Assembly (NCBI RefSeq): GCF_014644295.1
Contig: NZ_BMKK01000006.1
Coordinates: forward strand, 310,001-374,000
DNA from: Emticicia aquatilis
Lineage (GTDB): Bacteria > Bacteroidota > Bacteroidia > Cytophagales > Spirosomataceae
Direction: 5' to 3'
Length of the DNA stretch: 64,000 nt
Below the pieces are notes generated by a model, which worked only from the letters and a program-made list of their open reading frames with translations, had not been told where the DNA came from and searched no databases. Below are positions 26,797 through 35,191 of this stretch, piece after piece (position 1 is the first letter of the stretch; every line of letters begins with the position of its first letter). The translations under genes and the position numbers were made by a program.

Positions 26797-26818
26797 CTTA
26801 TTTTAATACTTGATTACT

Positions 26819-27631
26819 TTATTTCTCCATAAAAGCCAATACATCTTCCGAAATACCAGTATTTATAAAACCTCCATCGTGGAAAAGGTTTTGCATCGTA
26901 ACCATTCGAGTAAGGTCTGAGAAAAGTGTGATACAATAATCGGCACAAGAATCAGCTGAGGCATTTCCAAGTGGTGAAATTTTATCGGCAAAATCAAAGA
27001 ATTTATCAAAACCACCGATTCCAGTACCTGCCGATGTTTCAGTTGGTGACTGAGAAACTGTATTTACACGCACTTTTTTTAGTTTACCATAGCGATATCC
27101 ATAGCTACGGGCAATCGACTCAAGCATGGCTTTTGCTTCGGCCATATCGGTATAAAACGGAAACGTACGTTGAGCTGCCATATAACTAAGAGCTACAACC
27201 GAACCCCACTCATTGATAGCATCGAGTTTCTCGGCAGTTTGCAAGAATTTATGAAATGATAAAGCCGAAATATCAACACTTTTCAGAAACCAATCATAAT
27301 TCAAATCTCCGTAGGCTTTTCCTTTACGAATATTGGGCGACATTCCGATTGAGTGCAACACAAAATCAACTTTTCCACCAAAATGCTCCATTGATTTTGT
27401 GTAAAGATTTTCAATATCTTCAACCGAAGTTGCATCGGCCGCTATAATTGGTGCTTCGCAAATATCGGCCAATTTATTGATTTCGCCCATACGCATGGCT
27501 ATTGGGGCATTGGTCAAAACTATCCTTGCTCCCTCTTCGTGTGCTTTCAAAGCAACTTTCCAAGCAATTGATTTTTCGTTTAATGCACCAGAAATGATGC
27601 CTGTTTTACCTTTAAGGAGTCCGTATGCCAT
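26819..27631 (-). CDS. fabI: Enoyl-ACP reductase FabI
   Basis: 270 residues, short-chain dehydrogenase fold with the FabI-type start GLLKGKTGIISGALNEKSIAWKVA, in which the nucleotide-binding glycines are spaced as in FabI. The active-site Tyr and Lys are seen in SYMAAQRTFPFYTDMAEAKAML. It reduces enoyl-ACP with NAD(P)H in the last step of each fatty-acid elongation cycle and is the target of triclosan-type inhibitors. A TACCTTTG promoter element lies 50 bases upstream. Monocistronic, with its own terminator. Confidence 0.95.
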   Translation of the reverse strand: MAYGLLKGKTGIISGALNEKSIAWKVALKAHEEGARIVLTNAPIAMRMGEINKLADICEAPIIAADATSVEDIENLYTKSMEHFGGKVDFVLHSIGMSPNIRKGKAYGDLNYDWFLKSVDISALSFHKFLQTAEKLDAINEWGSVVALSYMAAQRTFPFYTDMAEAKAMLESIARSYGYRYGKLKKVRVNTVSQSPTETSAGTGIGGFDKFFDFADKISPLGNASADSCADYCITLFSDLTRMVTMQNLFHDGGFINTGISEDVLAFMEK

Positions 27632-27680
27632 TATTTTATTGTTTACGAATAGATAAGCCTACTTTTAATTTTTAAGGCCT

Positions 27681-27688
27681 CAAAGGTA
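27681..27688 (-). promoter_or_regulatory. Candidate -7 element of the fabI promoter
   Basis: Read on the minus strand this is TACCTTTG, identical to the -7 element of the tRNA-His promoter and a perfect TAnnTTTG. No TTTG is found at the usual 19-base distance, so the upstream element is weak or absent. Confidence 0.4.
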
Positions 27689-27706
27689 CGTTTTTTCTGA
27701 AAAATA

Positions 27707-27737
27707 AAAAACCGCCTCTCAAATCAGAAAGACGGTT
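27707..27737 (-). terminator. Terminator after the acyl-CoA dehydrogenase gene
   Basis: AAACCGCCT and AGACGGTTT pair at eight of nine positions around a loop of about 13 bases, between the dehydrogenase stop and the fabI promoter. Confidence 0.65.
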
Positions 27738-27790
27738 TGTTGATTTTTAGTTGTTGATTCTAAGCCTTTTTAAAAAATTTACCCTATTCT

Positions 27791-29590
27791 TTAAAAAATG
27801 TATTTGTTTTCCTCAATCATAGCATCGGCCACACGGCGACGAGCGTTTTTGAGGTTCATTGGTTCAATTTTAGTGAAACGTTTCAAGCCCATGAGCATTA
27901 CTCTGAGTTCGTCGCCTTCGGCAAACGATGTGATAGCCTCACGGCCAGCGTTATTTACTTTGGCAACCGCTTCGTGTAAATAAATTAAGGCCATATCTTT
28001 TTGTAGCTCAACTGCTGCTTCGCCTTTGATACTGATTAGTTTTTCAACTCTTAGTAAAGCCGATTCTGCAGCATAGATTTCGATAGCCATATCTGCTACG
28101 TTCATCAATATTTCCTGTTCGCTTGATAACGACATCATGAATTTCTGTACTGCCGCACCCGAAACCATCAACGCTGCTTTTTTCAAGTTTTTCAATACTT
28201 TCTTTTCTGCTGCAAAAAGTGTTTCGTCATCAGAAGCACTGAAATCTGGAATCGACATGATTTCTTTGCCAACTGCCATTGCAGGGCCCATCAAATCAAG
28301 TTCGCCTTTCATGGCACGTTTTAGCAACATATCAACAATCAACATGCGGTTGATTTCGTTAGTACCTTCAAAAATACGGTTGATACGAGCATCACGGTAA
28401 GCACGCTCCATTGGAGCATCGGCCGAATAACCCATTCCACCGTAAACTTGTAAGCTTTCGTCAACTACATAATCCAGAACTTCTGAGCTATGTACTTTCA
28501 TGATAGCACACTCAATAGCAAATTGTTCGAGTGCTTTTAGTTTCGCTTCAGAGTCTCCTAAGCCTTGTGCTTTTAGGTCTTCGATGGCATCGTCAATGTT
28601 TTGTCCCGCACGGTAGTTGGCCGTTTCAGAAGCAAAAATACGAGTGGCCATTTCAGCCAATTTATATTTTATCGCACCAAATGAGGCAATAGAAACCCCA
28701 AATTGCTTGCGTTCGTTGGCATAATTGATTGCATTATTTAGTGAGCCTTTCGAGCCACCCACTACTGCAATACCGAGTTTAATACGACCAATGTTAAGGA
28801 TATTTACAGCAATCTTAAATCCATTTCCACGAGATGAAAGCATATTTTCAACAGGAACGTGGCAATCATTAAAGAAAACCTGGCGAGTATCTGAGCCTTT
28901 GATACCAAGTTTATGCTCAGGTTCGTTCATCGTAATTCCTCCGAAAGATTTTTCTACGATGAATGCTGTAAGGTTTTTATCATCATCAATTTTTGCAAAA
29001 ACGATAAATAACTCAGCAAAACCGCCATTGGTTATCCACATTTTTTGTCCGTTGATGATATAATGCTTGCCATCAGCTGAAAGAACTGCTTTTGATTTTC
29101 CAGCGTTGGCATCCGAACCAGAATCTGGCTCAGTTAAGCAATAAGCAGCTTTCCACTCGCCTGAAGCCAAAAGTGGCAAATATTTAGATTTTTGTTCTTC
29201 GTTTCCGTAATATACAATCGGTAAAGTTCCGATACCTGTGTGTGCCGATTGTGCCACTGAGAACGAGTGACCTGTTCCGAGAGCCTCAGCAACCAACATT
29301 GAAGTATTGAAATTCATACCAAAACCACCGTATTCTTCAGGTACGGCTGTGCCGAGAAGACCCAACTCACCAGCTTTTGTCATTAACGAAGACATTAATT
29401 CTGGAGACTTGGCCGTATCAATTTCATTAAGGCGTGGGTGAACTTCGGTTTTCAAGAAATCACGGCAAGTTTCGGCAATCATTTGTTGCTCTTCCGTAAA
29501 TTCTTCTGGAATGAAAATTTGGTGAGCTTCTACTTCTTTGATTAAAAATTCGCCACCTTTAATTGATGATTTGTTTTCGGTTGCTGTCAT
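27791..29590 (-). CDS. Acyl-CoA dehydrogenase with C-terminal extension
   Basis: 599 residues. The N-terminal two-thirds is a standard flavin acyl-CoA dehydrogenase: KAAYCLTEPDSGSDANAGKSKA (FAD/substrate site), MWITNGGFAELFIVFAK, and the catalytic-region QVYGGMGYS...RDARINRIFEGTNEI. About 200 further residues form a helical extension, as in very-long-chain-type and many Bacteroidota enzymes. It catalyses the first step of beta-oxidation. The promoter carries two palindromic operators, indicating specific repression, probably by a fatty-acid-responsive regulator not encoded in this window. Confidence 0.93.
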   Translation of the reverse strand: MTATENKSSIKGGEFLIKEVEAHQIFIPEEFTEEQQMIAETCRDFLKTEVHPRLNEIDTAKSPELMSSLMTKAGELGLLGTAVPEEYGGFGMNFNTSMLVAEALGTGHSFSVAQSAHTGIGTLPIVYYGNEEQKSKYLPLLASGEWKAAYCLTEPDSGSDANAGKSKAVLSADGKHYIINGQKMWITNGGFAELFIVFAKIDDDKNLTAFIVEKSFGGITMNEPEHKLGIKGSDTRQVFFNDCHVPVENMLSSRGNGFKIAVNILNIGRIKLGIAVVGGSKGSLNNAINYANERKQFGVSIASFGAIKYKLAEMATRIFASETANYRAGQNIDDAIEDLKAQGLGDSEAKLKALEQFAIECAIMKVHSSEVLDYVVDESLQVYGGMGYSADAPMERAYRDARINRIFEGTNEINRMLIVDMLLKRAMKGELDLMGPAMAVGKEIMSIPDFSASDDETLFAAEKKVLKNLKKAALMVSGAAVQKFMMSLSSEQEILMNVADMAIEIYAAESALLRVEKLISIKGEAAVELQKDMALIYLHEAVAKVNNAGREAITSFAEGDELRVMLMGLKRFTKIEPMNLKNARRRVADAMIEENKYIF

Positions 29591-29624
29591 GGTATTATGA
29601 ATTGAATATTATCGTTGTTTAAAT

Positions 29625-29683
29625 AGTATGCGTGCATACTGTTGCAAATATAAAGAATTTTTAAATTGTTATGCAAGCATACT
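29625..29683 (-). promoter_or_regulatory. Dual-operator promoter of the acyl-CoA dehydrogenase gene
   Basis: On the minus strand TATATTTG (29645-29652) is a perfect TAnnTTTG, with a TTG at 29674-29676 about 21 bases upstream. The palindrome AGTATGC-GT-GCATACT (29625-29640) lies just downstream of the start point. A second, related site TATGC-AA-GCATA (29670-29681, followed by CT) covers the upstream element. Centres are about 43 bases apart. This arrangement fits cooperative repression by a TetR-like dimer; the regulator is unidentified. Confidence 0.65.
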
Positions 29684-29709
29684 AATAAAAATATTTTTGT
29701 AAAATAAAA

Positions 29710-29742
29710 AACCTCGGTTTTCAAGTTTGAAATACCGAGGTT
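29710..29742 (-). terminator. Terminator after the rhamnosidase-like gene
   Basis: AACCTCGGT (29710-29718) and ACCGAGGTT (29734-29742) form a 9-bp stem; partial pairing of TTTCAA/TTGAAA in the loop extends it. It lies 23 bases past the stop of the GH78-like gene. Confidence 0.8.
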
Positions 29743-29764
29743 ATATGATAAAATTTTTATTCTT

Positions 29765-31435
29765 TTATTCGATTATAAAGTCGTAAGTACCACTTGACAC
29801 TTCAAAGATTGCTTTGTCTTTTTCGGACTTTACGTAAGTGATACCTTCAATTTTTACGGGTTTCTTCTTCACAATGAAGAACTTCCCTCCTTCTTTGATA
29901 TTATTGATTGTTTTTCCTGCTTGAAGTGGTAGCTGTATTTGTGCCGACGAATTTGCAGGAATTGTCAGCTTCAAACTAAATTTATTACCTTGTAGGTTCG
30001 ATTGGCTAATTATTTGACCATAATTTGTGTCAAATGTTTTTGATTCTTGGGCCAAAGGCGGAGCAATGACAACCTTAGATTCGTTGAAATTTGGCTCTAC
30101 TATTACTTTTTTCGCATAAATTTTCGCCAAAAGGTCTTCTGAGTAAGCATAGTTTTCTACAAAAGGGCTATTTTCATAAATTACTTTTGCGACCAATGTA
30201 TTTTCGTCGGCTTTTTTAGGAAGCCCTTCTACCTCAACATATCTAAATCCATGAAAGCTAAATTTAGGCTCCCATTTTTCAATACCATAACCTTTTAATA
30301 GATACTTATCGGTTGGTTTGATTCCTTTTAGTTCGGCCAAGCCTTTGTCGGTCAAAGTTTCGGCGTATTTTAGTTCTACTTCTTTGGTTGCCTTGCCTTC
30401 GGTTTGTAAATAAGCGTATCCAACGATGTTTTCTCCGAAATCAAAAACGTAACGACCTTTTCTTGGTTCGGTTATTTTTACTGCCTTTATTTCTTTGATA
30501 ACTTTTGCTTGTGGCGAGATTTGAGGCTTGAGTTCTATTCCATTCTGGGCTTCGTCCATGATGGCAGCATTTTCCCAGTCTTTGCCGTATTCGAGCTGAG
30601 CATTATAAATTTCACCAGCATAAATCGAATTTGACACAATTGGTGATAGTCGAGTTTTCCAACTTCCATCCGAAATTACAGTTTGACGAGAGCCATCGTA
30701 AAACTCCATTTCCATCTGAAATAAAAGCTTGTTTGGCAGATTACCTTTTTGCCAAGCATTTCCGAGCGTTGCAGTAATGAAGTTGATACCGATACTTAAA
30801 TCTTCGTTTGAGATTTCGTAAATCTGATAAGGAATTGTCTTAGAATCTTTTGTCAAACCGGGTGTCAGAATATCTTGTCCTACTTTTTTTCCGTTAAAAA
30901 TCAAGTGATACGCTCCTACTCCAGTTACATAGATTCTGGCTCTTGTGGCACGTTTGCCTAAGTTAAATTCTTTTTGAAGTTCGATTGATTTGCCATCTGT
31001 TCCATTTTTTCCAATCCAGTGAGCCGACCAATCTTCTTTTTTTAGTAATGCCATTTCCCACCAAGTTGGCTCGCTGTAAAGCGTTGGTTTGTTTTTCTCA
31101 TTCCATATTTTCACTTTCCAGAAATATCTTTTACGAGATTCGAGTGGTTTTCCTGCATAATCTATTTTTATTGATTGTTCTGATTTTACCATGCCTGAGT
31201 TCCAGACGTTTCCGTTATCTTTCTTTAAGTCGGCTTCGTTATCGGCTACTAAAATCTGATAGGCTGTTTGTTTTGCACCTCGATTGGTGGCTTTCATTTG
31301 CCATGATAATCGTGGATTTAGTACTTCCAAGCCCATTGGCGTTTCTTGGTATTCACATCTGAGTTTTTCGAGTGTTTGTGCGTTTGTTTGAAAAATATTC
31401 AAACTTATAAAAAGCAAAATGAGTGTTTTCTTCAT
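29765..31435 (-). CDS. GH78 alpha-L-rhamnosidase-like protein lacking the catalytic domain
   Basis: 556 residues with a signal peptide (to about 20, TNAQ). Residues about 21-430 carry the N-terminal modules of GH78 rhamnosidases: LRCEYQETPMGLEVLNPRLSW, the fibronectin-like module, then the rhamnosidase N domain (RARIYVTGVGAYHLIFNGKKV...LTPGLT) and the concanavalin-like module (RYVFDFGENIVGYAYLQ). At about residue 441 the sequence jumps directly into what looks like the C-terminal beta domain (NYGQIISQSNLQGNKFSL, then LTIPANSSAQIQLPL). The (alpha/alpha)6 catalytic barrel of about 350-400 residues that should lie between is absent, in frame. It cannot be a normal rhamnosidase; it may be a carbohydrate-binding relic. 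Confidence 0.75.
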   Translation of the reverse strand: MKKTLILLFISLNIFQTNAQTLEKLRCEYQETPMGLEVLNPRLSWQMKATNRGAKQTAYQILVADNEADLKKDNGNVWNSGMVKSEQSIKIDYAGKPLESRKRYFWKVKIWNEKNKPTLYSEPTWWEMALLKKEDWSAHWIGKNGTDGKSIELQKEFNLGKRATRARIYVTGVGAYHLIFNGKKVGQDILTPGLTKDSKTIPYQIYEISNEDLSIGINFITATLGNAWQKGNLPNKLLFQMEMEFYDGSRQTVISDGSWKTRLSPIVSNSIYAGEIYNAQLEYGKDWENAAIMDEAQNGIELKPQISPQAKVIKEIKAVKITEPRKGRYVFDFGENIVGYAYLQTEGKATKEVELKYAETLTDKGLAELKGIKPTDKYLLKGYGIEKWEPKFSFHGFRYVEVEGLPKKADENTLVAKVIYENSPFVENYAYSEDLLAKIYAKKVIVEPNFNESKVVIAPPLAQESKTFDTNYGQIISQSNLQGNKFSLKLTIPANSSAQIQLPLQAGKTINNIKEGGKFFIVKKKPVKIEGITYVKSEKDKAIFEVSSGTYDFIIE

Positions 31436-31828
31436 CTAATTTTCTTTTGGTTTCTACTAAAAATCTATTGTTTACTGATTTTTCGGCAATTTCTTAAAAT
31501 ATTCTCTATTATTCTGCCTATTAATTGTCTTTTATTGCTGAAAATCTCTAATTCACCCTTTTATCCTTCAAAACTTCCGCTTCATCAAACAAAACTTTCG
31601 ATATGTTTCTAACGTTATTACTTTTGATTAGTAATCTTGGTTTTGTATTAAGTTTATTAATTCCTATTATTTTTTATTTGTTAACCGTTCAAAACAAAAA
31701 TCTACCATTCTTCACTATTTTTTAAGTAAAAAGTATTCAAAATTGTCAACAAATTAAACATCTACAATTATGAATATCTTTTGAAAGAGAAATAGTTTAC
31801 GTTTTTATTACTACAAAAAATCCAATTC
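31436..31828. other. 393-base divergent intergenic region
   Basis: AT-rich spacer between the rhamnosidase-like gene (minus) and the TonB-dependent receptor (plus). TACTTTTG at 31619-31626 fits the TAnnTTTG promoter element for the receptor, giving a leader of about 200 bases, but no TTTG stands 19 bases upstream. I see no gene, strong hairpin or direct repeat here. Confidence 0.45.
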
Positions 31829-34189
31829 ATGAAAAAACTATTATTGTTGTTAGTTAGTCTGTTTTTCACGTGGAATGCCTCAGCACAAGAAAAATTTACG
31901 GTCAGTGGGTACATAAAAGACGCCGCCAATGGCGAAGGTCTGATTGGGGTTTCGGTCTATGTACAAGAAGTTAAGACAGGCACTCAGACAAATCCGTATG
32001 GCTTCTATTCGCTTACACTTCCAAAAGGAACGTACAACTTGGTATTGACGTATGTAGGCTTTGAAAAAATTACAAAAAAAGTTGAGCTTTTGAGTCAAGA
32101 TGTAAAGTTAGATGTCGAGCTAAAAGATGATTCGAAGCTTTTACAGGAAGTGGTTATTACTACAAAAAAGGCCGATGATAATGTAAAAAGCCTTGAAATG
32201 TCGGTTAATAAAGTTGACATAAAGACAATGCAAAAAATGCCCGCTTTGCTCGGAGAAGTTGATATTATCAAGAGTATTCAGTTTTTACCTGGTGTAACTT
32301 CGGTTGGCGAAGGTGCTTCGGGTTTCAATGTTCGTGGCGGTGGTATTGACCAAAATTTAGTTTTGCTCGATGAAGCTCCTGTTTATAATTCCTCTCACCT
32401 TTTTGGTTTTTTCTCGGTTTTTAATCCTGATGCTGTAAAAGATGTAAAATTGATTAAAGGTGGTATCCCTTCACAGTACGGCGGACGTGTTTCTTCTATT
32501 TTGGATGTAAGAATGAAAGAAGGAAACTCAAAAAAGCCGCAATTTTCGGGCGGAATTGGTAGCATCTTTTCAAGATTTACCTATGAGCGTCCTTTTTTGA
32601 AAGATAAGGGGTCGTTTATTGTAGCTTTGCGTCGGTCTTACATTGATATTTTGGCAAAACCATTTTTGAATTCTGAATTGAAAGGTACGAGTTTTTATTT
32701 TTATGATTTCACAGCGAAAGCCAATTATCGTGTCAATGAAAAGAATACAGTCTTTCTTTCGGGATATTTTGGTCGTGACACTTTCGGTGCTGATTTTGGT
32801 TTTAACTGGGGAAATGCAACCACGAGTTTCCGATGGAATCACGTTTTCAACAACAAGCTATTCTTGAATAATACTATTTTTTACAGCAACTACGATTACG
32901 CCCTTCAGTCAGACCTTAAACAGAAAAATGACCAAGATGCTTTTCGTTGGAAATCTAATATTATTACTTACAGTATAAAGCCAGATTTTACTTTCTACCC
33001 AAACACTAAGAATACGATTACTTTTGGTGGACAATTGACTTATTATAGTTTTAATCCAGGTCAGGCAGTTGCGATTTCGGGTGGAGTTGAACGTACGATT
33101 GGGTTAGATGATAAATTTGCGACTGAAAATGCGTTATACATTGGAAATGAACAAAAGTTAACTTCTAAGATTTCGCTTCAATATGGGCTTAGATATTCGC
33201 TTTATAATTATTTAGGAAAAGGAAAAGCGTATGAATTGAGTCCAGCTACAAACGATGCAGAGCGAAGAAGCATTTCAAAAACAACAGAGTTTGGTTGGGG
33301 CAAAAGTATTCAACAGTATGGTAATTTTGAACCAAGATTTGCGGCCAATTTTAGTCTCGGTCAAGATAATTCAATTAAACTGAGTTATAATCGTTTAGCT
33401 CAGTATATTCATCTTCTTTCAAATACAACTGCTTCTTCTCCACTTGATGTTTGGACTCCGAGTAGTAATAACATCAAACCTCAATTGGCCGACCAATATG
33501 CTTTGGGGTATTTTCATAATTTCAGCGATAACCTTTTTGAGACTTCGGTTGAGGTATATTACAAAGACCTTTACAATCAAATTGATTATGTCAGAAATGC
33601 TGATTTATTGTTGAATCCCGCTGTTGAAGCTGATTTGCTTTTTGGTAAAGGTCGTGCTTATGGTGCTGAGTTTTATGTAAAGAAAGCTAAGGGAAAATTT
33701 AATGGTTGGGTGAGTTATACACTCGCTCGTACGGAAAGAAAAATTGAAGGTTTGAATCAAAATAATTGGTTTCCGAGTAGAATTGACAAAACCCATAATT
33801 TATCAGTTGTGGCTATTTATGACTTGAACAAACGATGGACATTCTCAAGTAATTTTACATTTAGCACAGGTACTCCTGCGAGCTTCCCAACTAATAAATT
33901 TATTTGGCAAGGTTATGCCCTTCCGCACAATTATTACGATACTCGTAATGCTTATCGAATTCCAGCATCACATCGTCTTGACTTTGCGGCTACTCGCCAA
34001 ACTAAATATGGTTTCTTTAAGCGAGGTACTGGCGAATGGGTTTTCTCGGTTTATAATGTTTACAATCGTCGTAATCCTTTTTCGGTCTTTGTTCGCCAGA
34101 ATGAAACAGACCCAACAAAAACTGAGGCAGTTCGCTATGCGGTTTTTGGTTCGATTATTCCAGCTGTTACTTATAATTTTAAATTCTGA
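31829..34189 (+). CDS. TonB-dependent outer-membrane receptor with carboxypeptidase-like N domain
   Basis: 786 residues. Signal peptide to NASAQ (20). Residues about 22-105 form the carboxypeptidase-regulatory-like domain (FTVSGYIKDAANGEGLIGVSVYV). The plug domain follows (about 115-225, with GVTSVGEGASGFNVRGGG and the DEAPVYNSSHLFGFFSVFNPDAVK region), then a 22-strand beta-barrel ending in aromatic VTYNFKF. It imports a ligand through the outer membrane using TonB energy. It is paired with a DUF4249 lipoprotein, a Bacteroidota combination distinct from SusC/SusD; the substrate is unknown. Confidence 0.92.
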   Translation: MKKLLLLLVSLFFTWNASAQEKFTVSGYIKDAANGEGLIGVSVYVQEVKTGTQTNPYGFYSLTLPKGTYNLVLTYVGFEKITKKVELLSQDVKLDVELKDDSKLLQEVVITTKKADDNVKSLEMSVNKVDIKTMQKMPALLGEVDIIKSIQFLPGVTSVGEGASGFNVRGGGIDQNLVLLDEAPVYNSSHLFGFFSVFNPDAVKDVKLIKGGIPSQYGGRVSSILDVRMKEGNSKKPQFSGGIGSIFSRFTYERPFLKDKGSFIVALRRSYIDILAKPFLNSELKGTSFYFYDFTAKANYRVNEKNTVFLSGYFGRDTFGADFGFNWGNATTSFRWNHVFNNKLFLNNTIFYSNYDYALQSDLKQKNDQDAFRWKSNIITYSIKPDFTFYPNTKNTITFGGQLTYYSFNPGQAVAISGGVERTIGLDDKFATENALYIGNEQKLTSKISLQYGLRYSLYNYLGKGKAYELSPATNDAERRSISKTTEFGWGKSIQQYGNFEPRFAANFSLGQDNSIKLSYNRLAQYIHLLSNTTASSPLDVWTPSSNNIKPQLADQYALGYFHNFSDNLFETSVEVYYKDLYNQIDYVRNADLLLNPAVEADLLFGKGRAYGAEFYVKKAKGKFNGWVSYTLARTERKIEGLNQNNWFPSRIDKTHNLSVVAIYDLNKRWTFSSNFTFSTGTPASFPTNKFIWQGYALPHNYYDTRNAYRIPASHRLDFAATRQTKYGFFKRGTGEWVFSVYNVYNRRNPFSVFVRQNETDPTKTEAVRYAVFGSIIPAVTYNFKF

Positions 34190-34195
34190 CCTCGG

Positions 34196-34223
34196 CTTCG
34201 CTCGGTCACCAGCGAAGTCGAAG
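34196..34223. repeat. Constant-loop hairpin copy 4 (variant)
   Basis: CTTCGCT (34196-34202) pairs with AGCGAAG (34211-34217) around CGGTCACC, and the right side reads AGCGAAGTCGAAG, the same word as in the other copies. Here the conserved word sits in the arm rather than the loop. It lies between the receptor and DUF4249 genes and may reduce read-through. Confidence 0.6.
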
Positions 34224-34241
34224 ATAAACATATGTTACACA

Positions 34242-35144
34242 ATGAAAAAAATTCGTAATTTATTTTCTATATACTTTTTATCCGTAATTTTATTTTCTTG
34301 TACGGATGTGATTGATATTAATGTCAAGGAAGGTGTATCACAACTTTCGGTTGATGCACTCGTCAATAACAAGGCAGAAGTACAAACAATCAAGTTGACC
34401 CTAACCCAAGGTTACTTTGATAATTCAGCCATCAAGCCTGCTCTTGGAGCTACGGTATTTGTGTTCGACCAAGATAGTGTTGCTTACGAATTTAAAGACT
34501 TGAAAAAGGATGGTGTTTATACCTACGATGCTAAAAACAAACCTTTGAATAAAATCGGAAAGCAATATGCTCTTTATGTGAAATATGGAGAGGATGAGTT
34601 TATTTCGGTTTCTAAGCTCAATCGTGTACCTAAAATTGATTCAATCAACTATGAAGTAGAGAAACTACCTATAAAACCAGATAATGGCCCACAGGAAGGT
34701 TTTCTGCCACAATTCTATGCTAAAGATTTTGAAGGTGAAGGAGATTGTTATTGGGTAAAATCTGCTAAGAATAATAAGTATTTTTCAAAGGCAACCGAAA
34801 TTCAGGTTGCTTATGATGCTGGTTTTAGTCCAGGCTCAAAAACAGATGGACTTTTGTTCATTTTACCAATTCGTACTTCAGTAGGTAGAGAATTATACTC
34901 TGATAAAGATACTTTAAAAGTTGACCTTTATTCGATTACACAAGAGCAATTTTATTATTTGCAGTTTGTTCAGCAAGTTTCGCAAGATGGTAGTTTATTT
35001 TCTACTCCATTAGCAAATATTCCAACCAATATCATCAATAGAAATTCAAATTCTTCCAAAAAAGCAGTTGGATTCTTCGGAATCTCGGCTGTCAGTTCGA
35101 TGCAAGCTATTATTGATAAGAATAAGGCAAAGCCTAAGAAGTAA
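34242..35144 (+). CDS. DUF4249 lipoprotein
   Basis: 300 residues. Lipoprotein signal with lipobox LFSC (Cys near 17). The start of the mature protein, CTDVIDINVKEGVSQLSVDALVNNKAEVQTIKLT, matches the DUF4249 family, whose members almost always follow a TonB-dependent receptor of the carboxypeptidase-like type, as here. By analogy with SusD it is probably a surface or periplasmic partner of the receptor. The ATG at 34242 is chosen; the frame is open upstream inside the receptor gene, but only this start gives a signal sequence. Confidence 0.87.
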   Translation: MKKIRNLFSIYFLSVILFSCTDVIDINVKEGVSQLSVDALVNNKAEVQTIKLTLTQGYFDNSAIKPALGATVFVFDQDSVAYEFKDLKKDGVYTYDAKNKPLNKIGKQYALYVKYGEDEFISVSKLNRVPKIDSINYEVEKLPIKPDNGPQEGFLPQFYAKDFEGEGDCYWVKSAKNNKYFSKATEIQVAYDAGFSPGSKTDGLLFILPIRTSVGRELYSDKDTLKVDLYSITQEQFYYLQFVQQVSQDGSLFSTPLANIPTNIINRNSNSSKKAVGFFGISAVSSMQAIIDKNKAKPKK

Positions 35145-35148
35145 CCCA

Positions 35149-35186
35149 ACTTTTTGTTCCCTGAGCGAAGTCGAAGGGCAAAAAGT
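35149..35186. repeat. Constant-loop hairpin copy 5
   Basis: ACTTTTTG (35149-35156) plus CCCT (35159-35162) pair with AGGGCAAAAAGT (35175-35186), leaving two bulged Ts; the loop is exactly GAGCGAAGTCGA (35163-35174). It lies between the convergent DUF4249 and radical SAM genes, with A/T-rich arms suited to termination in both directions. Confidence 0.82.
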
Positions 35187-35191
35187 CATAA

